A stretch of 64,000 nucleotides of DNA from Gavia stellata (Eukaryota; Chordata; Aves; Gaviiformes; Gaviidae), in NCBI RefSeq assembly GCF_030936135.1, contig NW_026777157.1, positions 62,001 to 126,000 on the forward strand, given 5' to 3'. Positions 44,853 to 58,262 of the stretch are shown here, in pieces. The notes under the pieces were generated by a model. The model was not told the origin of the DNA. It did no database searches and saw only the letters and a program-made list of their open reading frames with translations. A program made the translations under genes and the position numbers. Numbering within the stretch: position 1 is the stretch's first letter; each line of letters opens with the position of its first letter.

Positions 44853-44969
44853 CTGGAAGGCAGAGGGAGAGAGGGGTGAGAGGGAGCGGAGCCATGTGCT
44901 GCAGCAGCCCTGCAGTTGCCTGTCTTCTGCTTCATAATGGAAAGGGGAAAGCAGCGCTACGGAGGGCGT

Positions 44970-47900
44970 GACTGCCATAAAGGGCTCCTATAAAAAAAAT
45001 GGTGAACCACTGCAAACAAGCCCAAGGGTGAAGCGCTCCGAAAGCCCACCAGCGTGGAGCGCTCCCAAAATAATACCAAACACTGCAGGCATCCCACACA
45101 CACAAAAAAAAGAATGGTACAGGATTCCCCCAAAAAGGTAATGGTGACAAGCTCCCAAAAGCCACAATGGTGAGGCACTCCTGCGGGGCTGCACTCCAGA
45201 AATCCTAGGTATTGTAATGTTCCAAAAAACAGCAAAACCATAAAGAGCTCCCAAAAAGCAAGATCGTGAAGCCCTCCAGCAAGCCCCAGGGTGCTAAGTT
45301 CCAAAAAAGTACCAGGCTGCAGAGCTCCAAACAAGGCCCAGGATGCCCGACTCCCGAAAATACCAAACGCACACTGCAGAATCTCCCCCCAGAAAAACCC
45401 CAAATGGTGCAGGGATGCCTTCCAAAACACCACCAAACGGTGCAGGACTCCCCCCAAAAAACACCCAACAGTGAAGGACTCCCGCAAAAAAACACCCAAA
45501 GGTGCAGGACTCCCCCCCAAAAATTAACGGTGAACGGCTCCCAAAAATCCAAATGGTGCTGCACTCCCCCGGAGCAGTGACATGAAGGCCTCAAAAAATC
45601 CCGCGTTTTGTAATATTCCAAAACATAGCAAAACCATGAAGACCTCCAAAACACAAAATGGTGAAGCCCTCCAAACAAGCCCCAGGGTGCAGAGCTCAAA
45701 AAAAGTGCCGGGTTGGAGACTCCCAAACACCCCAAATGATGCAGGACTCCCCAGAAAAACATGCAAATGGTGCAGGAGTCCCCCCCAAAAAAAACCCTAC
45801 ATGGTGCAAGACTTACCAGGAAAACATAAAATAAACGGTTTGCCCTCCTCTGGGGTGGAACAGTGAAGCACTCCAAGAATTCCCCGTTTTGTAATATTCC
45901 CCAAAATAGCAAAGCCATAAAGGGCTCCAAAAAACAAAATGGTGAGCCACTGAAAACATGCCTGTCACGTTACAAGGACTGAGCAATTTGGCAGAAAATA
46001 AACCCCCGTGCGTTCCAGCTTGTCCTCAGATATCAGAGGGGCTGGGGGCGGCTAGGCTTAGATTCTGGGTGGTGCCCATTTCCTGTATTACAAGCCCGAT
46101 CGTGTTCTATATAAACATATATACACACACACACACTCATATATAGATAGATAGATATAATCTTAACGATTACGGATGCACTTGTAACTCCATACACTTT
46201 CAGTCTAGCCACGTTGCATGAACTAGCACGGCCACCCTTAAGGAATTTAACTGCGTTCAATGAGAACTCTTACTGCCCACAAAGGTGGTACAAATAGTTT
46301 GAATATGAGTAATACAGCCTGGCTACAAGCGCGCTAGATCACAAAACACGTGGTATAGCCAAGTGTTAGTATGCGAAAGATAGCCACCTACAAGCGCATT
46401 AAATCACAAAACAACTCTACAGAGGTTGCCAAATCTCCCGGGGGGGGGACGGGGACACTTGGTATAGCCAAGTGTCCAAATATTACTCAGAGGCATCCCT
46501 CTGGGGGGGAAGAGAGGTTCAGCCCATCGACTGATCCCAGATGTCAGAGCAGGTCTGCGATGGTATCTTCCCTAACATCCCTCCTCTCTTAAGCTTAAGC
46601 ACCAGGGTGGAGTGCTCCTAAAACAATACCAAACACTGCAGGAGTCCCACCAAAAAAAAGATGCAGGAATCCCCCAAAAAGGTAACGGTGACCAGCTCCC
46701 AAAACCCAAAATGGTGAGGCACTCCTGCGGGGCAGCAGGCTGAGGCACTCCAGAAACCCCGGCTTTTGTAATGTTCCAAAAACCAGCAAAGCCCTAAAGG
46801 GCTCCAGAAAACAAAACAGTGAACCCTTCAAACAAGCCCCATGGTGCAGAGTCCCAAAAAAGTACCGGGCTGGAGAGCTTCAAAACAGACCCAGGGTGCA
46901 GGACTCCACAAAATACACCAAACAGTTCGGAAACTGCCCCCAAAGGGTGCAGGAGTCCCCCAGAAAAACACCAAACGGTGCAGGACTCCCCCAGAAAGAT
47001 AAGTGAATGATTCCCAAAAAACAAATCGTCAGGCACTCCTGCCGGGTGGCGCGGTGAGGCACTCCAAACATCCCGGGTTTTGTAATATTCCAAAACATAG
47101 CAAAACCATAGAAGGCTCCAAAACCCAAAATGGTAAAGTCCTCCAAACAAGCCTCAGGGGGCAGAGCTCCAAAAAGGACCGGCTTGGAGAGCTCCAAAAA
47201 AGCCCCAGGTTGCAGGACTCCCAAAAAACCCACCAAACTGTGCAGAATTTCCCCCAAAATAACCTTAAAATGGTACACTACTCCCTCCAAAAAAACACCA
47301 AACGCTGCAAGACTCCTCCAGAAAATACTAACTGGGAATGGCTCTGAAAAACCAAATGGTGAGGCACTCCTCCAGGGCCGCGTTGTGAAGGCCTTCAGAA
47401 ATCTTGGGTCCTGCAATATTCCAAAAAATAACAAAACCGCAAAAGGCCGCCGAAAAACAAAACTGTGAAGCACTCCAAACAAGCCCCAGGGTGCAGAGCC
47501 CCCAGACACACAGAGGGTGCAGGACTCCCCAAAAGAATACCAAATGGTGAACAGCTCCCAAAACACCAAATGGGGATGCACTCCTCCGGGGCAGCGCAGG
47601 GAGGTGAAGCACTCCAAAAAATCCCGGGTTTGGTAAAATTTCAAAAAATAGCAAAACTGTGAAGGGCTCCCTCCCAAAACAAATAAAATGGTGAAGCCCT
47701 TGGAAAAAGCCCCAGTGTGCAGGGCTCCCCCCTAAAAAAAAACCAAATTGTGAAGGACTCCCAAAAGCCCCAAACTGTGAAGGACGCCCAAAAAAACAAA
47801 TGGTGATGCAGTCCTCCAGGACGGCGCGGTGAAGCACTCCAAAAAATGCCAGGTCTCCTACTATTCCATAGAATAGCAAAACTGTAAAGGGTTCCCAAAA

Positions 47901-48460
47901 TACAAAATGGTGAAGCCCTCCAAACAAGCCACAGGGTGCAGAGCTCCAAAAAACCACCGGGTTGGACTGCTCCCAAAAAGCCCCAGGGTGGAGAGCTCCA
48001 AACACCACTACGAGGGAGGACTCTGAAAAAGCCCGGGATGGAGCACTCTTAAAAAGCACCGGGGTTAAGCGCTCCAAAATATCCAACTGGTGAAGCAAAC
48101 CAAAAAAGCCCCGCAAAGAGGGCTCCCAAAAAGCCAAACAGTGACAGACTCCCAGAAAAAACAAATGGTGAAGCACTCCTCTGGGGTGGCGCAGTGATGC
48201 GCTCCAGAAATGCCGGGTCCTGTAGCATTCCAGAAAATAGTGAAACCATGAAGGGCTTCCAAAAAAACGAAATGGTGAAGCATTCCAAAAAAGGCCCGGG
48301 GTGCAGAGCTCCAAAACACCCAAGTGATGGAGCGCTCCCAAAAAGCCCCATGGTGAAGCGCTCCCAAAAAGCCCCCGACAGAAAGCTCCAAAAGCGCCAC
48401 ACAGTGCAGGACTGCGAGAAAAGCCCCACGGTGCAGTAAAGCACTCCTCCAGAGCCATAT
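44970..48460. repeat. Satellite S1, second copy
   Basis: Near-identical to 9336-12760, about 35.6 kb away, but carries an extra piece of roughly 70 bp at 46609-46680. Long minus-strand frames recur (241, 265 and 376 codons). The interruption seen at 10338-10970 is at 45975-46608 with a longer CA run. Confidence 0.85.
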
Positions 48461-49259
48461 GCTGATGTGCTCCTCACATGCTTCAAAACTAGCGTGGGCA
48501 ATCCTAGATTGGGGGCAATCCTAGAAAACAGCAGTGGAATAGGTATTTTTATTCCCTTTCGGAAATTCCCAGCCAACACCTCTACAATGTTCCTGCCAAT
48601 CTCCTAAAGACAGTCATTCCTAGCAAGTCCTGTCAAAGTCCTTGAATGCATCCCAATTTTTCATCTCCTAGGGGTTCCTGGGAAATTCCTCATTTCTCCC
48701 TCGTTTTACTGTGCCAGAGAGCCACGCTACACATTTCCACAACGGAAAGGCTGCCTGCGCAGAGCCAGACTGCACCTGAGGGGGACACAAATGCCACACC
48801 TCTTCCCAGACCCCTGCTATTTACTGCACAGGGATTAGTCCATTCTGTGGCCAACTGCTCTTCATGCTTCCTAGAGAGCTTTCACCCTTCACAGGTGGCA
48901 CCTCCACAGGGGCACAACCCACTTCTCTGCCTTTGAGGAAACCCGCAACCCACAGGCGGCCCTTTCTCGCTGAGATACAAGGTGGCCCCCAAAACATTCC
49001 CCTCAGCCCCTTCAAATGACCACCTGCAGAGCTCCCAGTTCACCTGGGAGCCACCTCTCTGCTCCTCTGGTCACTCTCACCTCGCCCTCGCTGTTCACCT
49101 GCTACCCAAGCAGCACAAAGTCCACGTCCGTGGCAATGCAGAAGGCTCAGCCGAGCTCCCCAGGCTGAAGCTAGAAGACATGCAGACAGCAGAGCCTCGG
49201 CGGATGGACAAAAGGGTTTCGACTATGTCCCTGCTTGCCATCTATAGCTTGACTAGAAC
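48461..49259. other. Spacer between S1 and S2, second copy
   Basis: Copy of 12761-13559 with few substitutions. No gene recognised. Confidence 0.3.
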
Positions 49260-50830
49260 TTGACAGTATGTTACCTGCCTACACTCAGAAGAGTCTGGCT
49301 GAGGGGTTTGCATCTGTGAACGGGGCATAAACAAGACAGTATGTATTTTACACGGAAACAAAAGAGCCTCACCTTGCTTAGCTGAAGCTTGCTTCATTTC
49401 CTTTACATTGTCTGTACATTGCATATATTCTACATACGGAACAAGTCCTGCATTGCCCAAGCGAGGCAACTTCTGCCTGCATGTAAAATACACACAGCTA
49501 GGACACCATCTAGGTACCTTCATACGCATAGAATATACACAGAAAACATGCAGCAAGTATAAACAGAATATAGACGGAGAGACACAGAGAGATGCATCCA
49601 AATACATGTCTTTCGTCAACATAGAGAAACACCCCCGCCCCCCCGCACGGTCTATACAGAACATCCACAGACATGATACACTATCTGCAGGAAGAGAAGC
49701 CTCAGCTGACCTCATCTCACTGAGGCTTTTTTCCTCTCTCTATTCAGAAGACAGAGTATCTACACATAAAAATAGTATACAGACACAGGAAGCACAACCA
49801 TGTAGATGCACTCTCTGCACAGAACACACACATAGAACGTGCAGAATAGACGTACAGTGTGTCAGCTGCATACGGACTGCACAAAGCAGACAGACAGGTG
49901 AGGGGAAGTTACGCTTTATGTCCAGCATGAATGTTGATGTCTTTATGTGGAGTCAATACTGTCTCTACATGGAACGCAGCCATTTTCAAGGCCAACGGAG
50001 GAAGGGCATTTCTCTCTGTGTGTGGAGCGTATGCTGTCCTGACTTGGAACACATGCACATGGATACACATACTTTACGCATACACGGAATATACGCACAC
50101 AAGGTGATGAGAGGCTTTTCTGTCTGCACAGAGACTATATGGGCTAAATGTAATACACGTACATAGAAAAGCAGTGCCTCGCCTACCTCGACATCGAATA
50201 CCAACCATCTGCGTACACGCAACATACCTGCAACAAGGGGAAGCTTTTCTGTTGCTATACAGACTACATACTGTCTTCCTCACCACTGCGCATGGACAGG
50301 CAAAGCCAGGCTTGCTTTCTCAGCATGTATCAGGCTATACTCTGCCTATCAGAAAAGAGACAGGGAGGCTTTTCTCTCCAGATACAGACTGTATTTTGTC
50401 TGTAGATAGACTGTATGCAGGCAAAGCATGTCTAGTCATAGACTAGATACTGCCAAGGCAGGGCTTTTTGGTCTGCTTATACAGTGTACGCCGGCCGTAT
50501 AGAGGACAGAAACCAACAGAAGGGTGAGGTGGGGCGATAGCTTTCTCTCACCGTACAGACTGTAAAAATGGCTGTACGGAGAATACACATGGAGAGCACC
50601 GCACTCCACTGCCCTGTCAGGACACAGACCGTATGCCGGTTACGGAGCAGAGACGGGCCAGGTGAGGCAGGGCTTGCCCACCCACCCGCACATGAAATCT
50701 GGGGAGGCTGGGGGTGGAGGGGGAGCGTCTCTGTACATCAGGCACGCTCTGCCTACAGAAGCACACAAACAGGGGAGGTGAGGCTTTTCTCTTTGCAGAG
50801 CAAACACTCGGTGCACACCGGTAGTAAGTA
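49260..50830. repeat. Tandem repeat S2, second copy
   Basis: Copy of 13560-15130; a 6-base shortening in a C-rich run near 49633 is the main difference. Confidence 0.6.
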
Positions 50831-51035
50831 CGGGTGCTCAGGGCCATGCTGCTCCAGGGAGGCTGATGAAGCTCATCAGGCCCTCATCCCCACAACATCC
50901 AGGGGGAAGAGCCCCTCACCCTGGCAGGGCTGTCCTCAGGAAGGCTCAAGTAGGAGCAAACACATCCTGCTGCTTAGCACCATCGGGCTGGTGGCACAGT
51001 CAGGACTTCGGCTCCTATGACCACAGGACCCTTCT

Positions 51036-52174
51036 TTGAGGAGCACAAGGAATAAGGACTGCTGGCCCAGGGACAGGGCTTCCTTGACTGAGCAGGCAAG
51101 AGAGTCTCTGCTAGCATATGCTTTGCCCAGCAATACCTCAGCGCAAAAGGCAGAGCTGACAGCCTTGACGAAGGCGTTAGAACTGAGCGAAGGAAAGAGA
51201 GTAAACATTTGGACTGACTCAAAGGATGCTTTTGGTGTAGTACGTGTCCATGGGATATTATGGAAAGAAAGAGGACTATTATCCTCTCAAAGGGGCAAAC
51301 ATCAAATACAAAGAGGAAATACTGGAATTGTTCCAAGCAGTCCAGAGACCGATCAAAGCGGCAGTCATGCACTGTAAAGCACATCAATCAGGAAACAGGA
51401 AAGAAGCTACAGGGAACAATTAGCTGATAGAACAGCTAAAGGAATAGCAAAAAGGAATGCCTTACAAATGGCATTAATTCCTACAAAGAACATTACATTA
51501 CCAAAAGAGAAACCTCAATATTCAGAGGAAGATGAGAAACTAGGGAAGTTATTAGACGCAAAAAGGAATTTAGCAGGATGGTGGGTCACAGTTCAGGGAC
51601 AGGTAGTAATTCCCCCACTTCCGATGAGAGAAATATTACAAACAAAACATAAAGAGTGCCATTGGGGTCCAGAAGCATTAGTCACCTTTTTAAAGAGATA
51701 TGTGGTGTCTCTAAGAATGTTAGAAGTGGCTCAAATGATTTCTGCCAAGTGTGAGATTTGTTTGCGAAACAATCCGGTGGTAAAGAGAAGACTTCCAATG
51801 GGAACCTTGAAATCGGGAGTACAACCTGGAGATTATTGGCAACTTGATTTTTCAAAATTACCCAGACAAAAAGGGTATCGATACATTCTGGTGGGGGTTG
51901 ATACTTTTACAGAATGGCCTCAAGCTTTTCCTTGTCAGACCAATCAAGCAAAGAAAATGGTTGTTACAAAAAATAATTCCAAGATTTGGAGCACCTATTG
52001 GAATATCTTCTGATAGAGGCCCACATTTTGTTGCAGATGTAGTACAAAATCTTAGCAAAGTTCTGGGAATTACCTGAAATTTACGTACCCCCTGGAGGCC
52101 TCAATCGAGTGGAAAAGCAGAAAGAATGAATCAGACATTAAAAAGGCAAATTAGCAAAATACATCGGGAGACAA
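51036..52174 (+). pseudogene. pol: Class I pol remnant, copy 2
   Basis: RNase H piece 51036-51377 and integrase 51468-52013, with the same frame break near 52013 and the same stop near 52074 as copy 1. The core Asp sits in QLDFSKLP here and QIDFSKLP in copy 1. Confidence 0.85.
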
Positions 52175-52175
52175 A

Positions 52176-53358
52176 TTGGCTACTACAACTAGTGAACTGG
52201 CTAAATTGCAACAGCCTTTGCAATCTTCCCTATTGGCTTTAGAAACTAATCAGTGGCTGTTGTCAAACATAGTACCAAAATGGGAAAAGGTGAATGGAGA
52301 CGACCAGGAAATGATTGTAGATGGACTCGGTGTGGTCCAAGATAACCTATCTTTGGCTCCCAGTTGTATCCAGGCTCAACTGTGGGCGCAATCAGTAGCT
52401 GCTTCAATCATAAGAGAGGGTGAAGAAGGCACTCTCCCCACCAAGATTCGAAAAATAATCTGCGAGAGTGCCACTAATTTAGAGAAAAAACTCCAGTCCT
52501 GGTGGAATTTGGTAAACTTTACCTACGATCCCGTCACAAGTACAGCCACAACTTTTGTATGAACTATACACAATGCTTCAATATATTCGACTTACCCTGT
52601 TATTGCATTAGGATTGAATCACAATGGAACCATACTCTATCCATTTGAGCACAGAATATGAGCCCAAAAAGTGGGACAGAAATGACAAACTCTAGATTTT
52701 GAACAACAAGGGTTGTTGTACGAGAACAACAAGGGTTCATCTGTGAAGGTAATGCAATCACAGGTCGGGATATCTGTTTAGATACTGAACAAAATGTTTG
52801 CCATTTTGAGACTCGCCCTGACGAAAACCCTGAAACACTGCTTATATATATATATTGGTAAGGGCTGTGTATGTTTGAGAACAGCTTGTGATTTTATATC
52901 CGTAGATGATGTAGTTATAGATACTAGGAATCACTCAGATTTTTGCGTTTGTAATTTCACTGAAATCATGGGACGTGATTTTTTTTTCTTATTTGACTCC
53001 AGTCACACCTCACCAGCTCTTGCAATCTAATTATACATCAATTCAGGAACTGTTGCCTACACCCATTGGATTGAATCTCACTTTAGTGAAACAATTGCTA
53101 CAACACCAGGATTTAATCAAAATTTTGAAAAAGGTCAAGGAAAATCGACAAAGAACTTTAATAACTCTTCATCACAATGTAGAAGAAATACACCGTGTTT
53201 TAGGGAGGGTGGAAAAGGATGCGGAACATAAATGGCGGGACACTCTTTTCGGGTGGTCACCTACTGCTACAGGCATCCTAAATAAGTTATGCCACCCTAT
53301 CGTTGTTCTCCTGATATTGATTTTTAATCAGTCTGGTTTTATCAAGAATATATTATAA
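52176..53358 (+). pseudogene. env: Class I env remnant, copy 2
   Basis: Less broken than copy 1: open frames at 52176-52562 and 52975-53358. The latter spans a heptad-like helix, a WRDTLFGWSPTATGI motif and a hydrophobic anchor (PIVVLLILIF). Stops in the middle part (52563-52970) are shared with copy 1. Confidence 0.72.
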
Positions 53359-53475
53359 ACTGGAGGATGATGAATCGATTAACTCGTTTGGCATCTATAC
53401 TTGATGCACATAATCTACTTAACTGATTAAAATCAAAGTATTGAAATCATTTTCAAAACTTTCAAAGGGGGGAAT

Positions 53476-54396
53476 TGTTGTAAATACTCTGATTTTTCTA
53501 AAATAATCACAATATGATCATATAGAAAGTTTAAATTTGATTAATAAATAAAATAATAAAATACAAATGCATAAGTTAGGATTCTTAAGTTAGAAACAAT
53601 AACCATAGGAACCTCACCAGGGAGTCGCTCTTCTGTACTAAGGAACCAACAGTGACGAGATGGAACGATGAAGAATCGAATAGAAAAGTCTTGTTTGAGT
53701 CCTGTGACAATGTGACCTGATACGCACCAGTGATGTGGCTTGGAAAATTCCTTACCTTTCCCATCTTGATTCGAATATCAAGAATGCCAATCAATAAATA
53801 TTAATAGAAATAACCACTGATTAATTTAAGTACGGATAGTGATAGAATAGTATAATCCAGAGAGCGATTAATAAAAATTAAATTATATATATTCTGTATG
53901 AAGGTAACCAGGTATGATTTATCTGTGATTCAATCATAAACTAACTGTTGAACAATGTAGCATTGTGAATAGGTAGAATTTGCCTGTCAAGAGAACGATA
54001 AGTTACAGGCCTGGCCCCTAAACCGAGGAAAACTTAAGAAGATTCCAAGAATGGGATTTAGCATGCGCAAAGACGGGGTTCAACTAGAGGACACCATGAG
54101 GAAGACTATGGACGACCACCAGAGGACCTTAGACGACCACCTGCGTACCTGAAGGCGCATGCGTCACGAGCATTTACATAGACTAACGAGTTCTCAGAAA
54201 CTCTATGAATATGTTAACTGTTTCTTGGAAATATGATGAATATGTATCCTTTGATTGTACACAACTTCTGTAGCAGAGAAACTAAACATGCACACTAGGT
54301 GGTGCGATCCCCTGTGCGTCCAGCGCTGCACTAAAGAAGTGCCTGCTCACCTACATACACTGTGTAGATGAGTTTTTATATTACAGATTTGTAACA
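53476..54396 (+). repeat. Class I LTR 3 (921 bp)
   Basis: Follows the polypurine tract and ends TTTGTAACA. Same length as LTR 2. Confidence 0.87.
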
Positions 54397-56310
54397 GTTA
54401 TCACAAAAAACCAAGCATACTTAACTGCTTCATCCATCAAAATACATTCAAGAAGCTTGGGCCAAATCCCATCCACTCCACAGAACCAGAAACCTATAGA
54501 TGCCAACAAATGCTGATATGACTACCCGCTTCACAAGTCAATTCCTTCTATGTCTGACTATACACGTTCGGTTCCATTTTTTGGAGAGAAAGTACTGTTA
54601 GGTGGCACACATACTGAATTCCCTTCCCAAACAAACATTTGGCTCGCGGTATTTGAGAGCTCCCAGCTCGCCTGATTCCTCTTTTTCACAGGAGGCATTA
54701 CTTGTCTGTACCATGGGAGTTGCTTCCTCCAGGGTGTATCTGAAAGGGAGCACTCTAGCAGGTCTGCAGGCATATCTAAACTATACAGGGAGTCACGCTG
54801 CCAAGAAACCAAAACCAGTTTTAGAACCAATAAAGCCACCATCAGCTATCTAGTTTTCAGAACATGAACAAGTGCCATGGTACAGCCCTAGGCTGATTGC
54901 ATCTGGTCCACACATTTCTGCATGGCTCACACTAACAAAGGAGCTTTGTGTTCCCACAGGATGGTATGCAAGATTTGTTGAGAACACTGCCTACCTTCAC
55001 ACTGTAAAAGCAGATACAAAAATAGGTTCAGCTCTTCTGCTGGTTTCCCTTTGCCTCTTTTTAAGCTGATGCAGTTCCTGATTTTTAATCAGCACCGCTG
55101 TTACCGCACGCTCTGTATATTGCAGATTCACGCTGCGCTCTCCCCCCAGACAGAGGTAGTCTTTGCTGTGAAAAACTGTAGCACAGCCCTCAGTTTTCAC
55201 CTTTGGATAGAGCCACTCTTGAAAGCAACAAAGGGTTCTTGTACAGAAAGAACATTTTTGAAACAGGTGAAAGAAAGGCAAGGAAAAAAAGAAAAGAAAA
55301 AAGACTTCCGCGTCTCTTGAACAGAGTTCAAATCAAGAACAGGGTAGAAAATCCGCGCAATAAACAGCGATAAGGAATAATATTAGAATAAGATTTTTGC
55401 AACAAGTCACAAAAACTTATTTCTATCATTAGAAGACATCATTATACCTATGCCCAGTTTCAGCTAAGCCAACTTACAAGGCAGGTTGCATTGTTACAAC
55501 TTCTAGTTCGCAATAAAAGACTATCCGATGTGTCTTTTCTACCCTCTTTTTTTCTTCAATCTTGCAGTTAGATAGAAGACACTAGAAACAGTGCTCGACC
55601 ATTTCCCTTATAGTGAAGCAGTAACTGCAAGTAAAGGTCACATTTTATTTACTAGAACCAGAACTTCACTCCAGCATCTCTTCAACAAGTGTGGTTGACT
55701 CTAAAGCTTAGGAACATACAGGAAACAGGCTAATCAAAACACTTACTTAGGTAATAGCTGTCCAAGATGCTGTGACAACAGACAGTCTTTCACCTTAGTG
55801 AGTATTTCTATCTTTTCCTCAAGTTTATAACAGTTTTACATTAAACTAACAAATTCTAGCAACAGAGAGAGGCATCGATTTAGGAAATAGCTCTTGCAAA
55901 ACTTTTTTTTTGGTTATTTTGTGCATAGTGCAAACAACGTTAATTTCAAGAAATGGTTGAAATTTGGATTACGTAAGCAATACCTACTGAGTAACTACTT
56001 CACTGTATAGTACAAAAAAGATTAAATCCCTTCTTGACATTCTAGCTGAACTTCCCAGATGACTCACTGTAAAAAAAATAACATGCTTCCTTAAAAAGGG
56101 ACTGATGAGAGATACTCGAGAAATGTTGGAAAACTTTCTATATTGGCATTTCCTCTATCAAAGGCTGGACAGCATGAGCAATAAGTTACGCACTGGATGC
56201 TAAAAATCTTAACTGCCACTTTGTCAAGGGCAAGACTCTGCTGTCCTTTGTTTCACTGCACACCTTTGACAAGTGATTGACTCCATTTTCTCTGTACCTT
56301 CCTACTGGCT
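54397..56310. other. CDKAL1 intronic DNA (minus-strand sense)
   Basis: AT-rich, low-copy; open frames at 54558-54853 and 54997-55320 overlap antisense and carry no domain. Intronic by position, downstream of the exon at 57435-57547. Confidence 0.5.
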
Positions 56311-56690
56311 ATTCCTATCTGCAACTAGGATCTTCCATGAGCTCTCTCTTCTTAAGGCTGAAGAAACCCGGTCTCTCCTCATACATCGTGTGCTCCCAAA
56401 CCATCTTGGTGGCCCTCCGTCGGACTCGCTCCACTACATCAACCTCTCTCGTTTTGGGGAGCCCAAAACTGGGCGCAAGCTGGCTCACTGGACACAGCAC
56501 TCCAAACGCTGTCTCACAAGTACCACTAGAGCTGAAGGATCACTTTCCCAGACCTGCTGGCTACACTCTTGCTAGCACAGCCCAGGATGCAGTTTGCCTT
56601 TTTTTGCCTCAAGAATACATTGCTGACTCATGTTCAATTCTTGGCTACCTGAATCCCAAAATCTTTTTCTGTAAGTTACACAAAAGCATT
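56311..56690 (-). mobile_element. Old CR1 fragment, minus strand
   Basis: Strongly diverged CR1 RT end (RRRATKMVWEH and FFSLKKREL on the minus strand), then 5' sequence with 'cagcccaggatgcagtttgcc'. Older than the other CR1s in the window. Confidence 0.75.
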
Positions 56691-57434
56691 CAGACAATAA
56701 TTCTCCACTGAAACACATCAATCTGTGTTTTCAGCTTTCGGCAAGCTTTTCTTTCAACACATTTTTCATTAAGGAGATGAAACGTGGCCAGCACAACCAC
56801 AAGTTTGGGGGGTTTTTTTAGGGTTGGGGAGGTGGAACAAGACGACAGGGAGTGTTTTAAAGTATTTGGAAGGAAAGGAAAAATAGCATCTTCAGCCCTT
56901 TCAAATGTACAAGATACAATCCTAGATCATCCCGCCTCCATCATACTGATCATCCCTCCCAAAACAAAGGATCGTTCACATGGAGTAGTTCACCTCTGCT
57001 CCAGCAGCAAACACACTCATCACTAAGTGACAACACTTCTCCTTCCTCTCTCTCTCTCTCTCTCGCACTTGGGTTCCACCAGTTACAATCAGACAACCAG
57101 CTAGATTCTGCCCAAGAATTAAGATCTTTCCCTTCCACTCCTACGGAAACTTTTCAATTCAGTTTAGCAAGCAAAATGCCCACAAAAGGCACTGCATGAC
57201 ATCTATCAGATGGCTGCCCTGTCAGGAAAACCTAACCATTCTGAAAGCCCTCATCTTGTAATCATTCTCCTTAATGCCAGGAAAACACTTTACCTCCTCA
57301 CCTTCAAATCAGAAAGGGATCAAAGGGGCATTTTAAAAAAGTGTAATTAAGACTAAAAACATTCAACAACAGCTTGACAGCTCTGAACATTCACCCCAAA
57401 AAACTGAATTATGCAACTTGTCCCATATTGTTAC

Positions 57435-57547
57435 CTGTAATTTCGTATCCATATGCAGCCAGCTGTCCAGCCATATATGCACCATCTGAATTATTGTGAG
57501 AACATCCCCATGTACGAATCCACATTTTCTGAGCACCAGGAATAACG
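57435..57547 (-). CDS. CDKAL1: CDKAL1 exon (start of the MTTase N-terminal domain)
   Basis: 113 nt between acceptor TTTTTACTTAACAG and donor ACAG|GTAACA. It reads [19 protein letters not shown] and then [18 protein letters not shown], clearly the region where CDKAL1 enters its methylthiotransferase domain; the Cys in WGCSHNNSD is the first iron-sulfur ligand of that domain. The two-base carry from the exon at 60515-60681 joins it in phase. CDKAL1 is a tRNA methylthiotransferase that adds the 2-methylthio group to t6A37 of tRNA-Lys(UUU). Frame intact. No later exon was found between here and the left end of the window. Confidence 0.92.
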
Positions 57548-57700
57548 CTGTTAAGTAAAAATTAACGAAGAAGTTAAAAGATGAACAAGCTTCCCCATCA
57601 GGCCCACTGAACAGACTCAATTAATTGTAGTTCTTCAACTATAAAATAAGCAACACAAACAGTAACAACTCCAAAACAGGCAGGGAAAAACATTATAATT
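57548..57700. other. CDKAL1 intron, short unique part
   Basis: AT-rich intronic DNA before the ERVL-type LTR. Confidence 0.5.
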
Positions 57701-58262
57701 ATGCGAGTTTAGTGGAGCGGGTAATAGATCTGGCTGGGATAGAGTTAACTTTCTCCACAGCAACCCGTATGATGCTGTGTTGTGTATTTATGACTCAAAC
57801 AGTGGTGATAACACACCTGTGGTTTAGCTATTGTGGAACAGTGCTTGCACAGCATCACAACCTCCTGTTGCCCACCGTGCTCCACCCCGCCACAAGCAGG
57901 CTGGAGATGGACAAGAGGCTGGGAGGGAACATGGACAGAATAGCTGACCCAAACTGACCAAAAGGATAATCCACACCAGATGACATCATGCTCAGCAATA
58001 AAAACTGGTGGTTTGGTCTTCCCAAACTAACCATTGTTCTGAGACTGATTGGGCATCAGTCTGCTTGTGGGAGGTGGTGAGCAATTGCTTTTGCATCCCT
58101 TGAAGTTTATCCTTACTCTTGCCTTCACTTAAACTGTCTTTACCTCAACCCACAAGTTTTCTCGCTTTTGCTCTTCCAGTTAGCTCCCTCAGCCTACTGA
58201 GAGGAGGGCTGAGCAAGTGGCTGGGTGGCTGCTCAGTTGTTGGCCAGGGTCAAGCCACCACA
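57701..58262 (+). repeat. Solo ERVL-type LTR, older copy, plus strand
   Basis: 'ctggctgggatagagttaac' near the left end and 'ggtcaagccaccaca' at the right match the ends of the ERVL-like LTR at 5652-6240 in reverse sense, with AATAAA near 57998. Heavily substituted against that copy. Left edge approximate. Confidence 0.75.

Larger units (their letters stand above)
51036..54396 (+). mobile_element. ERV-I copy 2: class I ERV, 5'-truncated
   Basis: Same structure and same 5' breakpoint as 15342-18725. It is followed by low-copy DNA of the CDKAL1 side (GTTATCAC) instead of segment D. Confidence 0.88.
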